Assembly (NCBI GenBank): GCA_947683625.1
Contig: CANTUR010000347.1
Location: 558,001-622,000 of the forward strand
DNA length: 64,000 nt
Reading direction: 5' to 3'
Source of the DNA: Mallotus nudiflorus
Lineage: Eukaryota; Streptophyta; Magnoliopsida; Malpighiales; Euphorbiaceae
The notes under the pieces were generated by a model. That model searched no databases and had not been told where the DNA came from. It saw only the letters and a list, made by a program, of their open reading frames with translations. Below, in pieces: positions 22,258 through 32,753 of this stretch. Positions within the stretch are counted from its first letter, which is position 1. Each line of letters starts with the position of its first letter. A program made the translations under genes and the position numbers.

Positions 22258-22960
22258 ATAAGAGATACTGATTCTACTTATATTTTTTAAAATTATTTTA
22301 TTAATTATTATTTTATTCTTGCATTCATTCTGCATGTCCTTATTAACCGATGGTGTTGGTTTATGATTCTATGATTCTACTAGCTTCATGGAGTTGCAAA
22401 TTGGCTAATCATCACTCTTAGCCTTAACTCAGTTCAAGAGAGATTACCAGGCTCATCTGACCAGAGTCTATAACCCAAGTCCTAAAGGGGGGGGGTAGTC
22501 TTCTCTCAAGTTTACAAAGGATGTTAGGCCCCTCTGAGTTTGGCATGTAACTTAATTCTTAAAGGAGGGCATCTTGCTAAGGGAACCTTGACTTTTCATC
22601 AAACCTTAACCATATATAATGGCTTATTTACTTCCCTTGCTATGAGGTATTTCTATTTATAAAGCCCTAAACCCATACTTTAAAGAGCCTATCTAGGCTA
22701 ACAAAGATTAGGCTAGACCTTATACCTAGAAATACTTTTTCCATGCTTTTATTTATTTAAGAGAGATTTGGCATGCGTGTCGATTCTTGATATCCCTTAT
22801 TGATATTAAGGCTAAGACAAAAAATCCTAGGAAAAGAGACTCACCATTGAACATTTGTGTGGGAGGAAAAAGGTTGGAAGGATGAATGTTATACACTTGA
22901 TTGATACTTGCTATTTATTACTTGTTTCATAGCCCGTGCATCATGCATACATGCATTTCA
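22258..22960 (+). other. E1 5' untranslated leader
   Basis: About 0.7 kb conserved in E2 and E4, with a run of G (22488-22495) and no open frame. It leads from the primer site to the gag region. Confidence 0.6.
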
Positions 22961-22989
22961 TCCATTATACTAAAACTTTATTTTGCAAC

Positions 22990-24200
22990 CATCATAGATT
23001 CATCTGGGTCTTCTAGTATTTGGGGACGGAAAGGTGGCATACTAAAAAGAACATATTTAAGTCCTAAAGCCATAACAAAAGAGATCTTTCATAGTCTAGA
23101 GAAGAGTCCTATTAATCTGTTTTACTTGCAAGCTAAATCAATGATAACTAAGTATATAGAAATGGAACAATAATAAGGAGGGAACTGGACCTTAGAAGAC
23201 ATCAAGGGACCTTTGATGGATGATATAAGGGCTATGATGAAAAATGAACAAAGCCATGCTTGATCTAGATTGATGCAACCTTTTGCTGTTGTCATATCAC
23301 CACTTGCAATTGAGCAACCACCTATTACAGCAGTTATCCCACTTGCTGTAGATTCTCCACCTACTGCCAATAATGCTGGGGTGGTAACCTGTTGGTAGAA
23401 ATACACCTACTGTTGATGTGAAGCTTGAGGATGTTGAGAACTAAATGATAGAAAAGGCAAAGAGAGAATCACTTGAACTGGTACAAGACCATGAGTCCAA
23501 GCAGATGCAAGCACTGACCCATAAAATGTCCAAGATGGAAGAGTTTATTAAAGGACAAGGCATCGGATATTCATTTGGCTATGATGATATATTGTTAACA
23601 GAGGGTAATAAGCTACTTAAGAAGTTCAAAATGCCTCAGCTGCAGAAGTTTGATGGAAGTGAAGATCCTAGGATTCATCTCAATCAGTACATAATAACTA
23701 TGAGCACTGCTAAGGCCCCATTAGCAGTGATCACTAGGTTATTTGTATTGTCTTTAGAGGGAATGGCTATAAACTAATATCATGGGTTGGAAAAGTCTGT
23801 TAGGGCTAACTGGAAAGAATTGTGTATTTCTTTTTTGAAATAGTACAATTATAACACTAGAATGGAAGTGTCCATTAGGGATTTAGAACTGACTAAGCAA
23901 AAATCAAATGAATCCTTTTCTAATTTCTTGACCAGATTTATGAACAAGGTAGGATTAATGAAAAATAAGTTAATTGAGAAGGATAAAGTTAGGATGATAG
24001 TCCAAAATGTGTCACCCAATCTGATTAAAAGGCTACAAAGGATGAATCCTAAAATATTTATGGATCTTTATGATGATGGTTTACAAGCTGAGGAGATTGA
24101 AAGTGAGAAAAAGTGGATTGCTAAAAGCACTGGAGCAAGGAATTATCCAACTAGAGGCACACATTAAGGATGCACTAGCTGAGTTCTAAAGGTGTGTGTA
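22990..24200 (+). pseudogene. Tat/Ogre-type Gag of E1
   Basis: The core is in one frame over 23445-24167 with stops at 23775 and 23841. It reads MSKMEEFIKGQGIGYSFGYD, then KMPQLQKFDGSEDPRIHLNQ, LEKSVRANWKELCISFL, and from 23862 a segment with SIRDLELTKQKSNESFSNFL followed by VQNVSPNLIKRLQRMNPKIF. This order (DG..DP..HL, WFNSL-like, QK..ESF..F..R) is the retrotransposon Gag domain of the Tat lineage. The N-terminal part (about 23000-23440) is frameshifted, but aligns with the E2 segment that carries TLEDIKGALMDDMRAMMQDE. Gag would form the particle. This copy is not translatable as a whole. Confidence 0.8.
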
Positions 24201-25151
24201 GTTCAATAGCTCAGGAGATTCTCCAATTTTAACCAACCTTTGTCAAAGGTCCTAGAGCATCTAACTTAAAATGGCTTACTTCAACCTTTACCTAATCCAA
24301 ACCCACCAAACCTAAACGCCCGGGGCTATAACCCAAATAAGCATTGCAAATTCCACCAAAACCTCTAACACTCTATAGATAACTGCATCCACCTCAAACA
24401 TGAAATCCAAAATCTTATAGACTCTATAAAGGTCACATACCTTAAAAACCCAAGTGCTAAAAATAATCCTTTCCTAAACTACCAAAATGTACCACCCTCA
24501 GCTGCCATAATGATCAACTCATGAGTTAGTGAGGAAGAAGTGCTAAGCTCCTTTGAGGACCTAGACCTTAAAACCAATAAGAAATCTCATAATGCCCTTA
24601 AAAGTAAGGAAAGAGTAGAAGACTTATTAGGTTATTCTTCAAACGAGTTTGACTATAAAGTGTTTTTTACCAAACTACCTTCTTTTAAGATACGCTTTAA
24701 GTCAATTATGCTACAGGATAAGGTGATGAGTTTGATGATGAGAAGCTGTTAGACAAGAAAGAAAAATGCATAGTTGAGGTATAAAAAGATGAAGTCATGG
24801 AGACAGTTGGTGAGAAGATACGAGAATAGCCACTTGAAGGACAACCACTATGAGACTCAGCATCCCTAGCTTCTAAAATAGGAAATAAATTTTCTTATTC
24901 AATAAAACTTTAGTTTCTTTAGAACTTATTTTATTTTAGTGATCAATGATATGAATTTTGATCATGCTTACTTATGTAATGTACATCCTAATGGTACTAT
25001 GCATTGTGATATTGATAGTATCTACTTGTTTGACATAAATTCAATTCAATTAGATTCATTCAATATGGGTGCAAATGCAAATTCAAAGAACATTCATATA
25101 TCACATGATGTAACTTCTAAGGATAGGAAATTTGAGAGAAAGGAAAAGTGA
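24201..25151 (+). pseudogene. E1 region between gag and the lost pol
   Basis: Proline-rich and linker sequence with two open pieces. 24540-24752 contains LSSFEDLDLKTNKKSHNALK and a match to the same frame in E2 (42975-43175). 24939-25151 reads NFDHAYLCNVHPNGTMHCD. The latter resembles the stretch just before reverse transcriptase in element T (59143-59340, FSYLFDVFLDGSVHCI). So the coding homology with an autonomous Tat element stops exactly where reverse transcriptase should begin. Confidence 0.55.
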
Positions 25152-25928
25152 AAACAAAAAGAGAACAAGAAAGAAAAAAGGATAGTTAGGTATAAATGAG
25201 AGAAAAATATTATGTTAAGAAATATAGAAGGACTAATTGGTAACATGAGTTGTGTCATGTGATATAATGAATGCTCTTATTTTTGCCTTAATGAATGAGT
25301 AAAATTGAATTTGAATTTTTTTGTTCAAATATCGCATATTCATCTTTATCATACTATATAAATATATGAATGGAAAGACAATACATAATAAAAGTTATGA
25401 GATCGCTATTTCTTTTCGCCACCCCTTTGTGATTTTGTTTGTAAGTCTAATGTCCTCTTGTACATAAACAATTCATGTGGCTCAATAACTTACATTGCAA
25501 CCCATACATTGTAACTATCATCAATCATTGCATCAATATAAAGCCTCATATTTTGCTCAAGAGTCCTTCGAAGTGTAAGTCTAGTTGATTTCATCATCAA
25601 GAAATCGCTTTAGTTAGTTCGCCCACTCCTCTACATCTTCAATGCATGAGATTGCAACTAATAGGGTTAGTAAGTCAAAGGATCAATAATAGTAGTGAGC
25701 GAACTGGGTCTCTTGCATATAAAAATGAAAAAAAAGACTGATAGAATAGTGTGAATGAATCCGGAATGAAGATAGGGGAAAATTACAGAATAATAAGTCT
25801 GCATTCAAAGAGAGAAAAAGGAGCACTAAAGTATAAGAGCCAGTATAAGAGATCTCAGGGTAGAAAGAAGCATAAAAATACATCGGGTATCATACGGCAA
25901 AATCAATAGCAAAAGGAAAAGTTTAACA
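25152..25928 (+). other. E1 non-coding region replacing pol
   Basis: AT-rich DNA conserved in E2 (about 42540-41820) but with no reading frame that both copies share for long. No pol domain is recognisable. Confidence 0.6.
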
Positions 25929-26252
25929 ATGCATCGGTTAATCACAAGCTCCAATGTCGAGCCATGGATCCTATTTGCTAGCATGGTCATTTATCTAACA
26001 AACTATATCAGAGGCTCTCATATCAAAAGTACCAATAGCAAGACATTCAAAGCTCAAACCTATAGTCTATTGATGAGGCACCTCATTCTCATACTCCAAG
26101 CTACAAACATAGCTATGTTCTAAACAGAAGACCCATTAGGATCATGCATGTCATACATAACATGCATACACCTACATACATTTATTATGAAATACTTGCT
26201 TTGTATAATAAAGTCATTGAGCCCAGACAAGATTGTAAAAATACTCTACTAC
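25929..26252 (+). pseudogene. Small frame conserved between E1 and E2, unknown function
   Basis: The frame starts MHRLITSSNVEPWILFASMV and is open for 64 codons. After one TAA (26121) it stays open for about 43 more codons with text SYITCIHLHTFIMKYLLCII. In E2 the same frame is open for 106 codons (41481-41801, minus) with similar text. It is rich in hydrophobic residues but has no clear signal peptide and no family I recognise. Sharing could simply reflect DNA homology of two copies of one element, so coding status is uncertain. Confidence 0.3.
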
Positions 26253-27404
26253 TAACATTCAAAATTAGTATTATAAAAGTGTAGGAAAGTAGTCAAAGTA
26301 TTCACATATGAAGCATCTGAAGAAGAAAAATGGGAAGAGCAACACTATCAGGGTGAACTTGATGCTCAATAAAACTTTAAACCTCAAGAGCTCAATTAAT
26401 TATAGGCCCATCCAGTAATGGAATATCATCGACAAGGATATTTGTGAAAGCGTCATCCTGGCAACCTCAAAAGGCTGGATAGGACATTTAAGCTCCTTAA
26501 ATTCAATATCCATCTCTATAGTCTCATCTGGAGCATCATTTGGAATATCTCTCCACAATAGTCAGACCAGTGTAGGGTATGGAATATGGTGATCAACATG
26601 TCAGCAATACATTCATTGGCCCCATAAAAGGGAAGGATGCACTCAAAACCTAAAATGAATGCACTCCGAAAAATTATTTGATCATGAAATAAGATCTCTA
26701 ACTCCTAAACCTTTTTTTCAGGAGATATCAAAAAGGGGAATGAAGCCCTCTACCATAGTATTAGTAAGAATGGCAGAAATGCAAACATAGCCCAAAGCCA
26801 TAACTTTAATGTTGGAGTATCATGACTTGCGACTAGACACATCATCATCACAATTAAAAGGGAAGAATGCAAAATAATAACATTGCATTTTGACAAAATT
26901 TCTTCACTTTCAAATAGACTATACTAACTTATGGTATTTTATGTAGGGAAAAATAAAAGAGAATAAAAAAGGGGAAAGGAATCGATACATCAATAAGAAT
27001 GGGCCAGATAGCAAATACCAAACACTCATCAAGATAATAAAGGGGAAGTAACAAAACTCTCTTTCCTTAGATGGGAAGTAACAAAACTCTCTTTATTTAG
27101 ATTCTATAATAAAGTACCATATCAATCATAAAATTCACAAATTGAAAGTAAATTCATCCACTTTATGAGATCATGTGTGAAAAGCCTATGTTATGACCTT
27201 TGATCATAATGGCTCTTTTTTATTAGCCTTATGGAATTCAGATGATTAGTTAGCAGCTTTATGTTGAGAGTTTATCAATCTAATGTTTGCTTTGCACCTA
27301 AACAAGGGGAAAATGTGAAAAAAATAAAATCTATGGACATGAAGCATAAATTGCTTAAATTTCAAAGTATCATTTCAATCTTTCGAATGATAAATGTGCA
27401 TATA
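26253..27404 (+). other. E1 non-coding region, distal
   Basis: Sequence conserved with E2 up to about 27375 (E2 40340). It contains a local duplication, GGGAAGTAACAAAACTCTCTTT, at about 27044 and 27073. I see no gene. Confidence 0.55.
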
Positions 27405-27765
27405 ATCTACTCCAATGCTAAAAAATGAGTACGAGTACAAAATCCCTTGACATTATCCATGCTGAGTAATATGAGAAAGGTGGGAGAATACTAAGAGGAT
27501 AATCAAAATAAAAGCAAGTATAATGTACTCCAATACTCAGAAATGAGTAAGAGTATCAATATGAACTTATGGTGGTATCCATGCTGAGTAATACAATAAA
27601 GGTATGGGAAAAATAAAAGAGCACCATGCTAAAAACTGCTCCATTTACTCTAATGCTTTGTAAGAGTATGAGTATCCAAAGGACATTTCCAATGGTATCC
27701 ATACTAAGTAATATGAGAAAGGTGGGGGAATACTTGGATAAGGAAGAAAAGAACAAAAATAATTC
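27405..27765 (+). repeat. 120-bp tandem repeat, three copies (E1 3' region)
   Basis: The marker CTGAGTAATATGAGAAAGGTG stands near 27462, with relatives near 27584 and 27704. The preceding part of each unit has AATGAGTAYGAGTA-like sequence. The spacing is about 120 bp. Confidence 0.8.
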
Positions 27766-28109
27766 AAAGGCTATTTTGATACTTAGAATTCGATATGTTT
27801 ATACTCAAATTCCATGAGTTTTATTTAACAAACTCTCTCTGAAATTAGGTGTGGAAGTAAAGCTCTTCACTTGGTAAAAAATATGCTCTCAATATAGGAT
27901 AGTTAATGATGCCTCTAACCTTTGTGAATGGCAAATAAATAATAATCATGAAAATAAAAAAATTATGAGATTTGTTGAGTGCACACTATATCGTGAAAAA
28001 GTGATGAATTTTCTCATAAATTTTCAACATTATAATGTACTTTTGTACATTCATCATGATTGAAGCTAACTTTAATAAATCTATAGAAATTGCAAATCCA
28101 GAAGAAAGT

Positions 28110-28290
28110 GCACCTAACATATAGAAATGGTTAACACAACAAAATTGAAATCAGTTAGTAGAGAAATTCTAATAAGTTAATACATCAAAGTTTAAAGTCA
28201 GTTAGCAAGAAATTTTAACTAGTCAACACAGTAAAATTCAAAGTCAATCAATAAAAATTCTAATCAGTTAGGACAAAGAATTCAAAGCAT
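28110..28290 (+). repeat. About 48-bp tandem repeat (E1 3' region)
   Basis: Three to four degenerate units built on AAAATTCAAAGTCAGTTAG and AGAAATTCTAATAAGTTAA. Confidence 0.65.
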
Positions 28291-28309
28291 TTGACTCAAA
28301 AATAAAAAT

Positions 28310-28870
28310 TGTGAGTACTTATGGACTATATCATTATTAAAGGTGAGCAATGAAAGGATTACAATCAATTTGCAAGCAATTATGGATTGCAGCATCATCA
28401 GTGAGCAATGAAAGGGTTGCAACTAATCATGAGTACCTTATAGACTACAGCATGATCAGTAAGCAATGAAAGGGTTGTAGTGAATCGCGAGCAATTATGA
28501 ATTGTAGCTTCATCGATGAGCAATGGAAAGGGTTGTAGCTAATCACGAGCAATTATGGATTGCAGCATCATTGGCGAGCAATGGAAAGGGTTTCAGCTAA
28601 TCACAAGCAAAGGAAAGGGTTGCAGCTAATCACGAGCAATTATGGATTGCAGCATCATCAGTGAGCAATGAAAGGGTTATGGCTAATTGTGAGCAGTTAT
28701 GGATTACAACATCATCGATGACTAATGGAAAGGGTTGTAGCTAATTGTAAGCAATTACAAATTACAGCATCATCAGTGAGCAATGAAAGGGTTGTAGATA
28801 ATCATGAGCAATTATGGATTACAACTAATCACGAGAAATTATGGATTACAACATAATCACTAAACATCCC
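28310..28870 (+). repeat. 58-bp satellite-like tandem array, about nine copies (E1 3' region)
   Basis: The marker GTGAGCAATGAAAGGGTTG recurs near 28343, 28401, 28459, 28516, 28574, 28661, 28718 and 28776, with a shortened unit near 28601. The companion motif is GAGCAATTATGGATTGCAGC. The mean period is about 58 bp. The array lies between the lost pol region and the polypurine tract. Confidence 0.9.
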
Positions 28871-29140
28871 ACAGGGAATATAACGAGAATCATTACATAT
28901 TTCATTAAACATCTCATAGGGAATATAATAAAATCCATTATCACTAGACGTCCCAAAGGTTATATAGTGTAATTCACCAGACACTACACAGTGGTTATAG
29001 TATTATTGCTAGACGTTCCATAAGAGCTATAGCATGTTCTCAAATCATGAAACGCTAAATGTCCCATAGGGAATATAGCGAAACTCATTTGCATATATCT
29101 TACTAGATGTTCTACAAGAAAAATAGTGAAGCATGCTAAA
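28855..29140 (+). repeat. Second short tandem array, about 45-60 bp units (E1 3' region)
   Basis: Degenerate units with the motif AAACRTCCCAYAGGGAATATA, at about 28861, 28906, 28945, 29010 and 29057. It abuts the 58-bp array. Confidence 0.7.
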
Positions 29141-29280
29141 CATAACATCTTGCTTAAAAATTGCAAAGCAATTTAAGCATCGATCCATCGATTAGGATAC
29201 AATTAAGTACCCTAATTTTTTCCTTCGAAATTGTGTGTTTCTATTGCTTTGCCATAATTTTTCAAGAAAATAGCGACAAT

Positions 29281-29293
29281 GGGGGGGGGGGGG
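29281..29293 (+). other. Polypurine tract of E1 (13 G)
   Basis: A run of 13 G residues followed by CAAC, then the LTR start TGTAAGCACC. It marks the plus-strand primer and the start of LTR2 at 29298. Confidence 0.75.
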
Positions 29294-29297
29294 CAAC

Positions 29298-31424
29298 TGT
29301 AAGCACCTAATTTCAGGATGCATTTGTGCATGAATGTGGCGAAAGCCTTTATGATGAAAATTTAGTCAAAAATTGACCTTTATTATTAAGTTTCACAATT
29401 TAAAGGACTAAATTACAACATTTTTTTGGGTTTAATTTAAAAAATTGAATTTTGCAGGGGCATATTTGAAAATGTGTAGGCATTATGTAATGCTAATCGG
29501 CATTACACAATGCCGGTTGACATTTTGTAATGCGAAGACGTTAAAATTTCAGAAAAAAATTATTTTCTTAATTTTTTTTTAATTATGATTGGTCCAAATT
29601 TAATTTAATTTTAATAAATAAATTAATTTTGGTGTTTATCTGTCCACTAGGCATCTCTTACACGTATACTTTTTTGAAATTAAAATTTTTATCTTATTTT
29701 TTTTAGAGGGAGGATAAGAGTTGCCTCTATTGTGGTCACGTCTCTCCTATGATCACATAAGTGGTTAGTTAGGGTTACAAACGGAATATAAAAGGAAAAG
29801 AATTGGAAAAAAAGAAAGGAGATTTTTTTTTAATATTGCATAAAAAAGAGAGAAAAAAAACCTAATTAGCTACTGCAAAAAAAAGGGAAAGAAAAAACCT
29901 AACTTTCTGTAGGTTTTGAAAAACCTTTTCTAAGCAAAAAAAAAATACGTTCTTTTCAAAGTCCAAAAATCAAGAAAACATAGAGTTAATTTTCTCAAAA
30001 TGGTAAAATTCCATTTTAAGAGGCATTTAAACAGCATATGCATAAAACTACTCTTCTACTCCGTTTTTTTTATTAATTCTTTCTTTTATATCATTTTATT
30101 ATTTTTGATTTTATTATTTTTGTGCTTTTTTATTTAATTTTCATTATTTTTTTTCTTTATTCATTAATTCTAATCTTATTTTCTTTTGTTGATTCTTTGT
30201 GTTTCATGTTTCTGGTGATGAATACATGATTGAACTAAGGAAACCTATGGAGAATCCATGAATGAAAGCCAAAAGTCAAAGATTCTGATTTAATTTTTAT
30301 CTTGCTCTATTTAGTATTTCTTATTATTTTTTTTGTTTAATTTATTTTCTTAAAGGTTGTAATTTTAATTTTATTTTCTTTATTATTTTTGGTAGATCTT
30401 GTAATAGCCCCAATAGTGGGAATAATGAAAAGTCTAGCTTTATCTTGTTCTTAAAAAATAATTAGTAAATTAGGTTCAATTTGGTAAACCCTAATCAAAA
30501 TCAATGGAGGCAGTAGATTAATTTAGGTTGCATGTAAATTAAAATTAGGTTTTTTTAGAAGAAATAATTTAATTGTATGTTTGATCTTTTCTATTTGATT
30601 GTTTTGTGTTTTTTGGGCTTGTTTGTTGATTTTGTGTGTTTTGGGCCCCAAGCCCATGTTTAAGCTCTAACCTATTTAATAAATAGGTTCTTAATTGGAT
30701 TTTTAGGTTTAATTAATTTAAAATCAATTTAGGCTCATTTAGGTTAATTTAGACATAGGCCCACTTAATTTAATTAATTTAGACTTCGCCCATTTAATTT
30801 AATTCTTTTCCATAATTTATAGATTTAGGATCACTTTAGAATTAAAATATGTAGAATTAGGCTCATAAATTTAAATACTTCATAAGTTGTAGACTTAGGC
30901 CTATTTTTAGAATTAAAATAAATAGGCTTAAGTTAACTTAATTAAAATTAAATAAGACTTACGCCCATTAGTCTTTAGGCTCACTTATAAATTAAAACAT
31001 GTAGATTTAGATTATTTAATTAAAATCAATGTATATTAGACTAACCTAGGGATTGTGATGAATGCATTGTTTACATGTATTTTCATGACTAGTTTGCTTG
31101 GAGTTAATTGTTTTAAATAAGGGTTTATATGAAATTACATGTAAATAGAGGATAACATAGTTATTTATAAAGTAATTTTAAATGAACACAAGATTGAAAG
31201 AAGTTGGTATTCCATATCTAGAATCTCCTGGTTGTGGTACTAGTTTTCTTTTAGAGAATCAAGTACCATCATTTTTACTTGTCCCAGTTATTACCTTGGG
31301 TGGTAACTCCTCATCTCCATGCCATGTCTATGTGACAATGGTTAGTGTGTTCTCTAAGGCCCTAAGTTCAAACAGTGTTGCAGTCGCTAAAATATTGGGT
31401 ATGCGCTAAATCCCACAATTTATA
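29298..31424 (+). repeat. 3' LTR of E1 (full length)
   Basis: 2,127 bp, starting TGTAAGCACCTAATTTCAGG and ending CACAATTTATA (CA changed to TA). The start matches E2 (minus, at 47600) and E4 (61587). The U3 part holds a short palindromic array of GGCATTACACAATGCC type (29480-29530). The 3' third carries degenerate TTAGACTTAGGCCCATTTA units and the conserved block CAGTTATTACC..GGTGG..ACTCCTCATCTCC. A small frame at 31182-31409 is part of this conserved LTR end and is not a gene. Confidence 0.88.
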
Positions 31425-31917
31425 GACCCCATAAACCTTGCTAGGCTTGATAAGTCATAAAGTTCATACACGAACTTCAAAGAAAATTTCTTACCAAAAG
31501 AAACTCAATATTTTATAACTTAAATTTAACATGTCTTACAATGAAATGAGGTCTTGTTTATATAGATACAAGACCAAGCCCATACTACTACTTTAAATAT
31601 GAAAACATAAGATAATCTCACCCCTACTAACTTGTAATTATATTAATTAATGATGTAAATTCCCACTAACAAACTTTAAATGCCACTAACTATTAACCCT
31701 CCAAATTCATTTATGTTGATTTAATAAACAAGACTATTTGGGCCTCCTTATTGATTTTGGTTGTACTTAGAAGTTCTTGAGCTTTATAAACCCCTTGAAT
31801 GAAGATTAATAAGGCTTCTTGTAATTTCTTAGTTTTGACCTAATCATTGGGCCTTGTTGGACTTGCAATGGATCTTGTGGATCATTAGACCTTGGTTTTG
31901 AGCTTAAGATCAAATCA
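31425..31917 (-). repeat. Left (3') LTR of G, inner part
   Basis: About 490 bp matching 54646-55137, with the shared CTAGGCTTGATAAGTCA and TCTTGTTTATATAGATACAAGAC (the latter holding a TATA-like TATATAGA). It ends GATCAAATCA. On the minus strand it is preceded by the polypurine tract AAAGAAAAGGGGA (about 31919-31931). Confidence 0.88.
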
Positions 31918-32753
31918 TTCCCCTTTTCTTTAAGAAGATTCATCCTCGAATCAGATTCATCTTCATCACGTACATCAAATAAAGATAAATCATTAACATT
32001 GAAAATTTCGCTTATATTACTATACTCACTTAGAAGCTCTAGCTTTTAGGCATTATTATTGATACGTTGAAGCACTTTGAAAGGTCCATCTCCTCTTGAC
32101 ATTAGTTTGGACTTCCTTTGGTTAGGAAACCTTTCTTTTCTCAAGTGCATCCACACCCAATTATCGGCCTTGCTTTCTTCCTTTATTGTGTTGCTTCTCA
32201 TATTGGAGTGTCTTCCTCTTAATTTGGGCCTTGACTTTCTCATGTGGGTTTTTCATAAATCCATCCCTTTGTTTGCCTTCCAAAGTTGCTTTCTCTATAG
32301 GTAATGGCACTAAGTCCATTGGTGTTAATGGATTAAAGCCATAAACTACTTCAAATGGTCAATGATTGGTTGCTCTATGCACACTCCTATTGTATGCAAA
32401 CTCCACATATGGTAGGCATTCCTCCCAATTCTTTAAATTCCTTTGGATTAGCCCTCTCAAAAGAGTTGAAAGTGTTCTATTCACCACCTCTATTTGCCCA
32501 TCCATTTATGGGTGACAAGTTGTTGAATAGAGAGGCTTTGTTCCCATTTTCCTCCATAATGTCATCAAAAAATGGCTTAAAAACTTGATATCATGATCAC
32601 TCATTATAGTTTTTAGCACTCTATGTGTCTTACCACTTCTTTTAAGAATAGATTTGTAATATGTGTTACATCATCCATTTTATGACATGGAATGAAGTGT
32701 GCCATCTTGCTAAACCAATCCAAAATAATAAAAATATAGTCTCTCCCCCTTGG
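31806..32753 (-). pseudogene. G integrase core to pol C-terminus (running into the 3' LTR)
   Basis: Minus-strand reading starts at the S2 border with RGRDYIFIILDWFSKMAHFI (first catalytic Asp). It continues through frame changes to NRTLSTLLRG- and EFAYNRSVHR-like text. It then gives WVWMHLRKERFPNQRKSKLM with DGPFKVLQRINNNA (32046-32243), the GPF/Y-type C-terminal module of chromoviral integrases. After a stop at 32042 the frame stays open through FNVNDLSLFDVRDED and continues 112 bp into the LTR, with the end GPMIRSKLRNYKKP and a stop at 31806-31808. Frameshifts in the core make it inactive. Confidence 0.82.

Larger units (their letters stand above)
20835..31424 (+). mobile_element. E1: gag-only Tat/Ogre-like Gypsy element (plus) in G's LTR
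   Basis: LTR1 (20835-22239, left end truncated), a tRNA-Arg-type primer site (22240-22257), broken gag, then about 4 kb of non-coding DNA with tandem arrays. A 13-G polypurine tract (29281-29293) and the full LTR2 (29298-31424, 2,127 bp) follow. No reverse transcriptase, RNase H or integrase is present in the 7.06-kb internal part. Homologous copies are E2 (inverted) and E4 in this window. It belongs with the Tat/Ogre group by primer site and Gag, and must have depended on enzymes made by another element. It sits in the left LTR of G. Confidence 0.85.

Noticed and set aside
27556..27756. Paired small frames on both strands around 27.6 kb
   Set aside because: They are by-products of the 120-bp tandem repeat.
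28310..28870. CRISPR-like array
   Set aside because: Units are contiguous and degenerate without unique spacers, and they lie inside a plant retroelement 3' region.
31182..31409. 75-codon frame conserved in E1, with a similar frame at 45466-45693 (E2)
   Set aside because: It lies within the conserved LTR end; conservation is explained by LTR homology and LTR1 has a stop in it.
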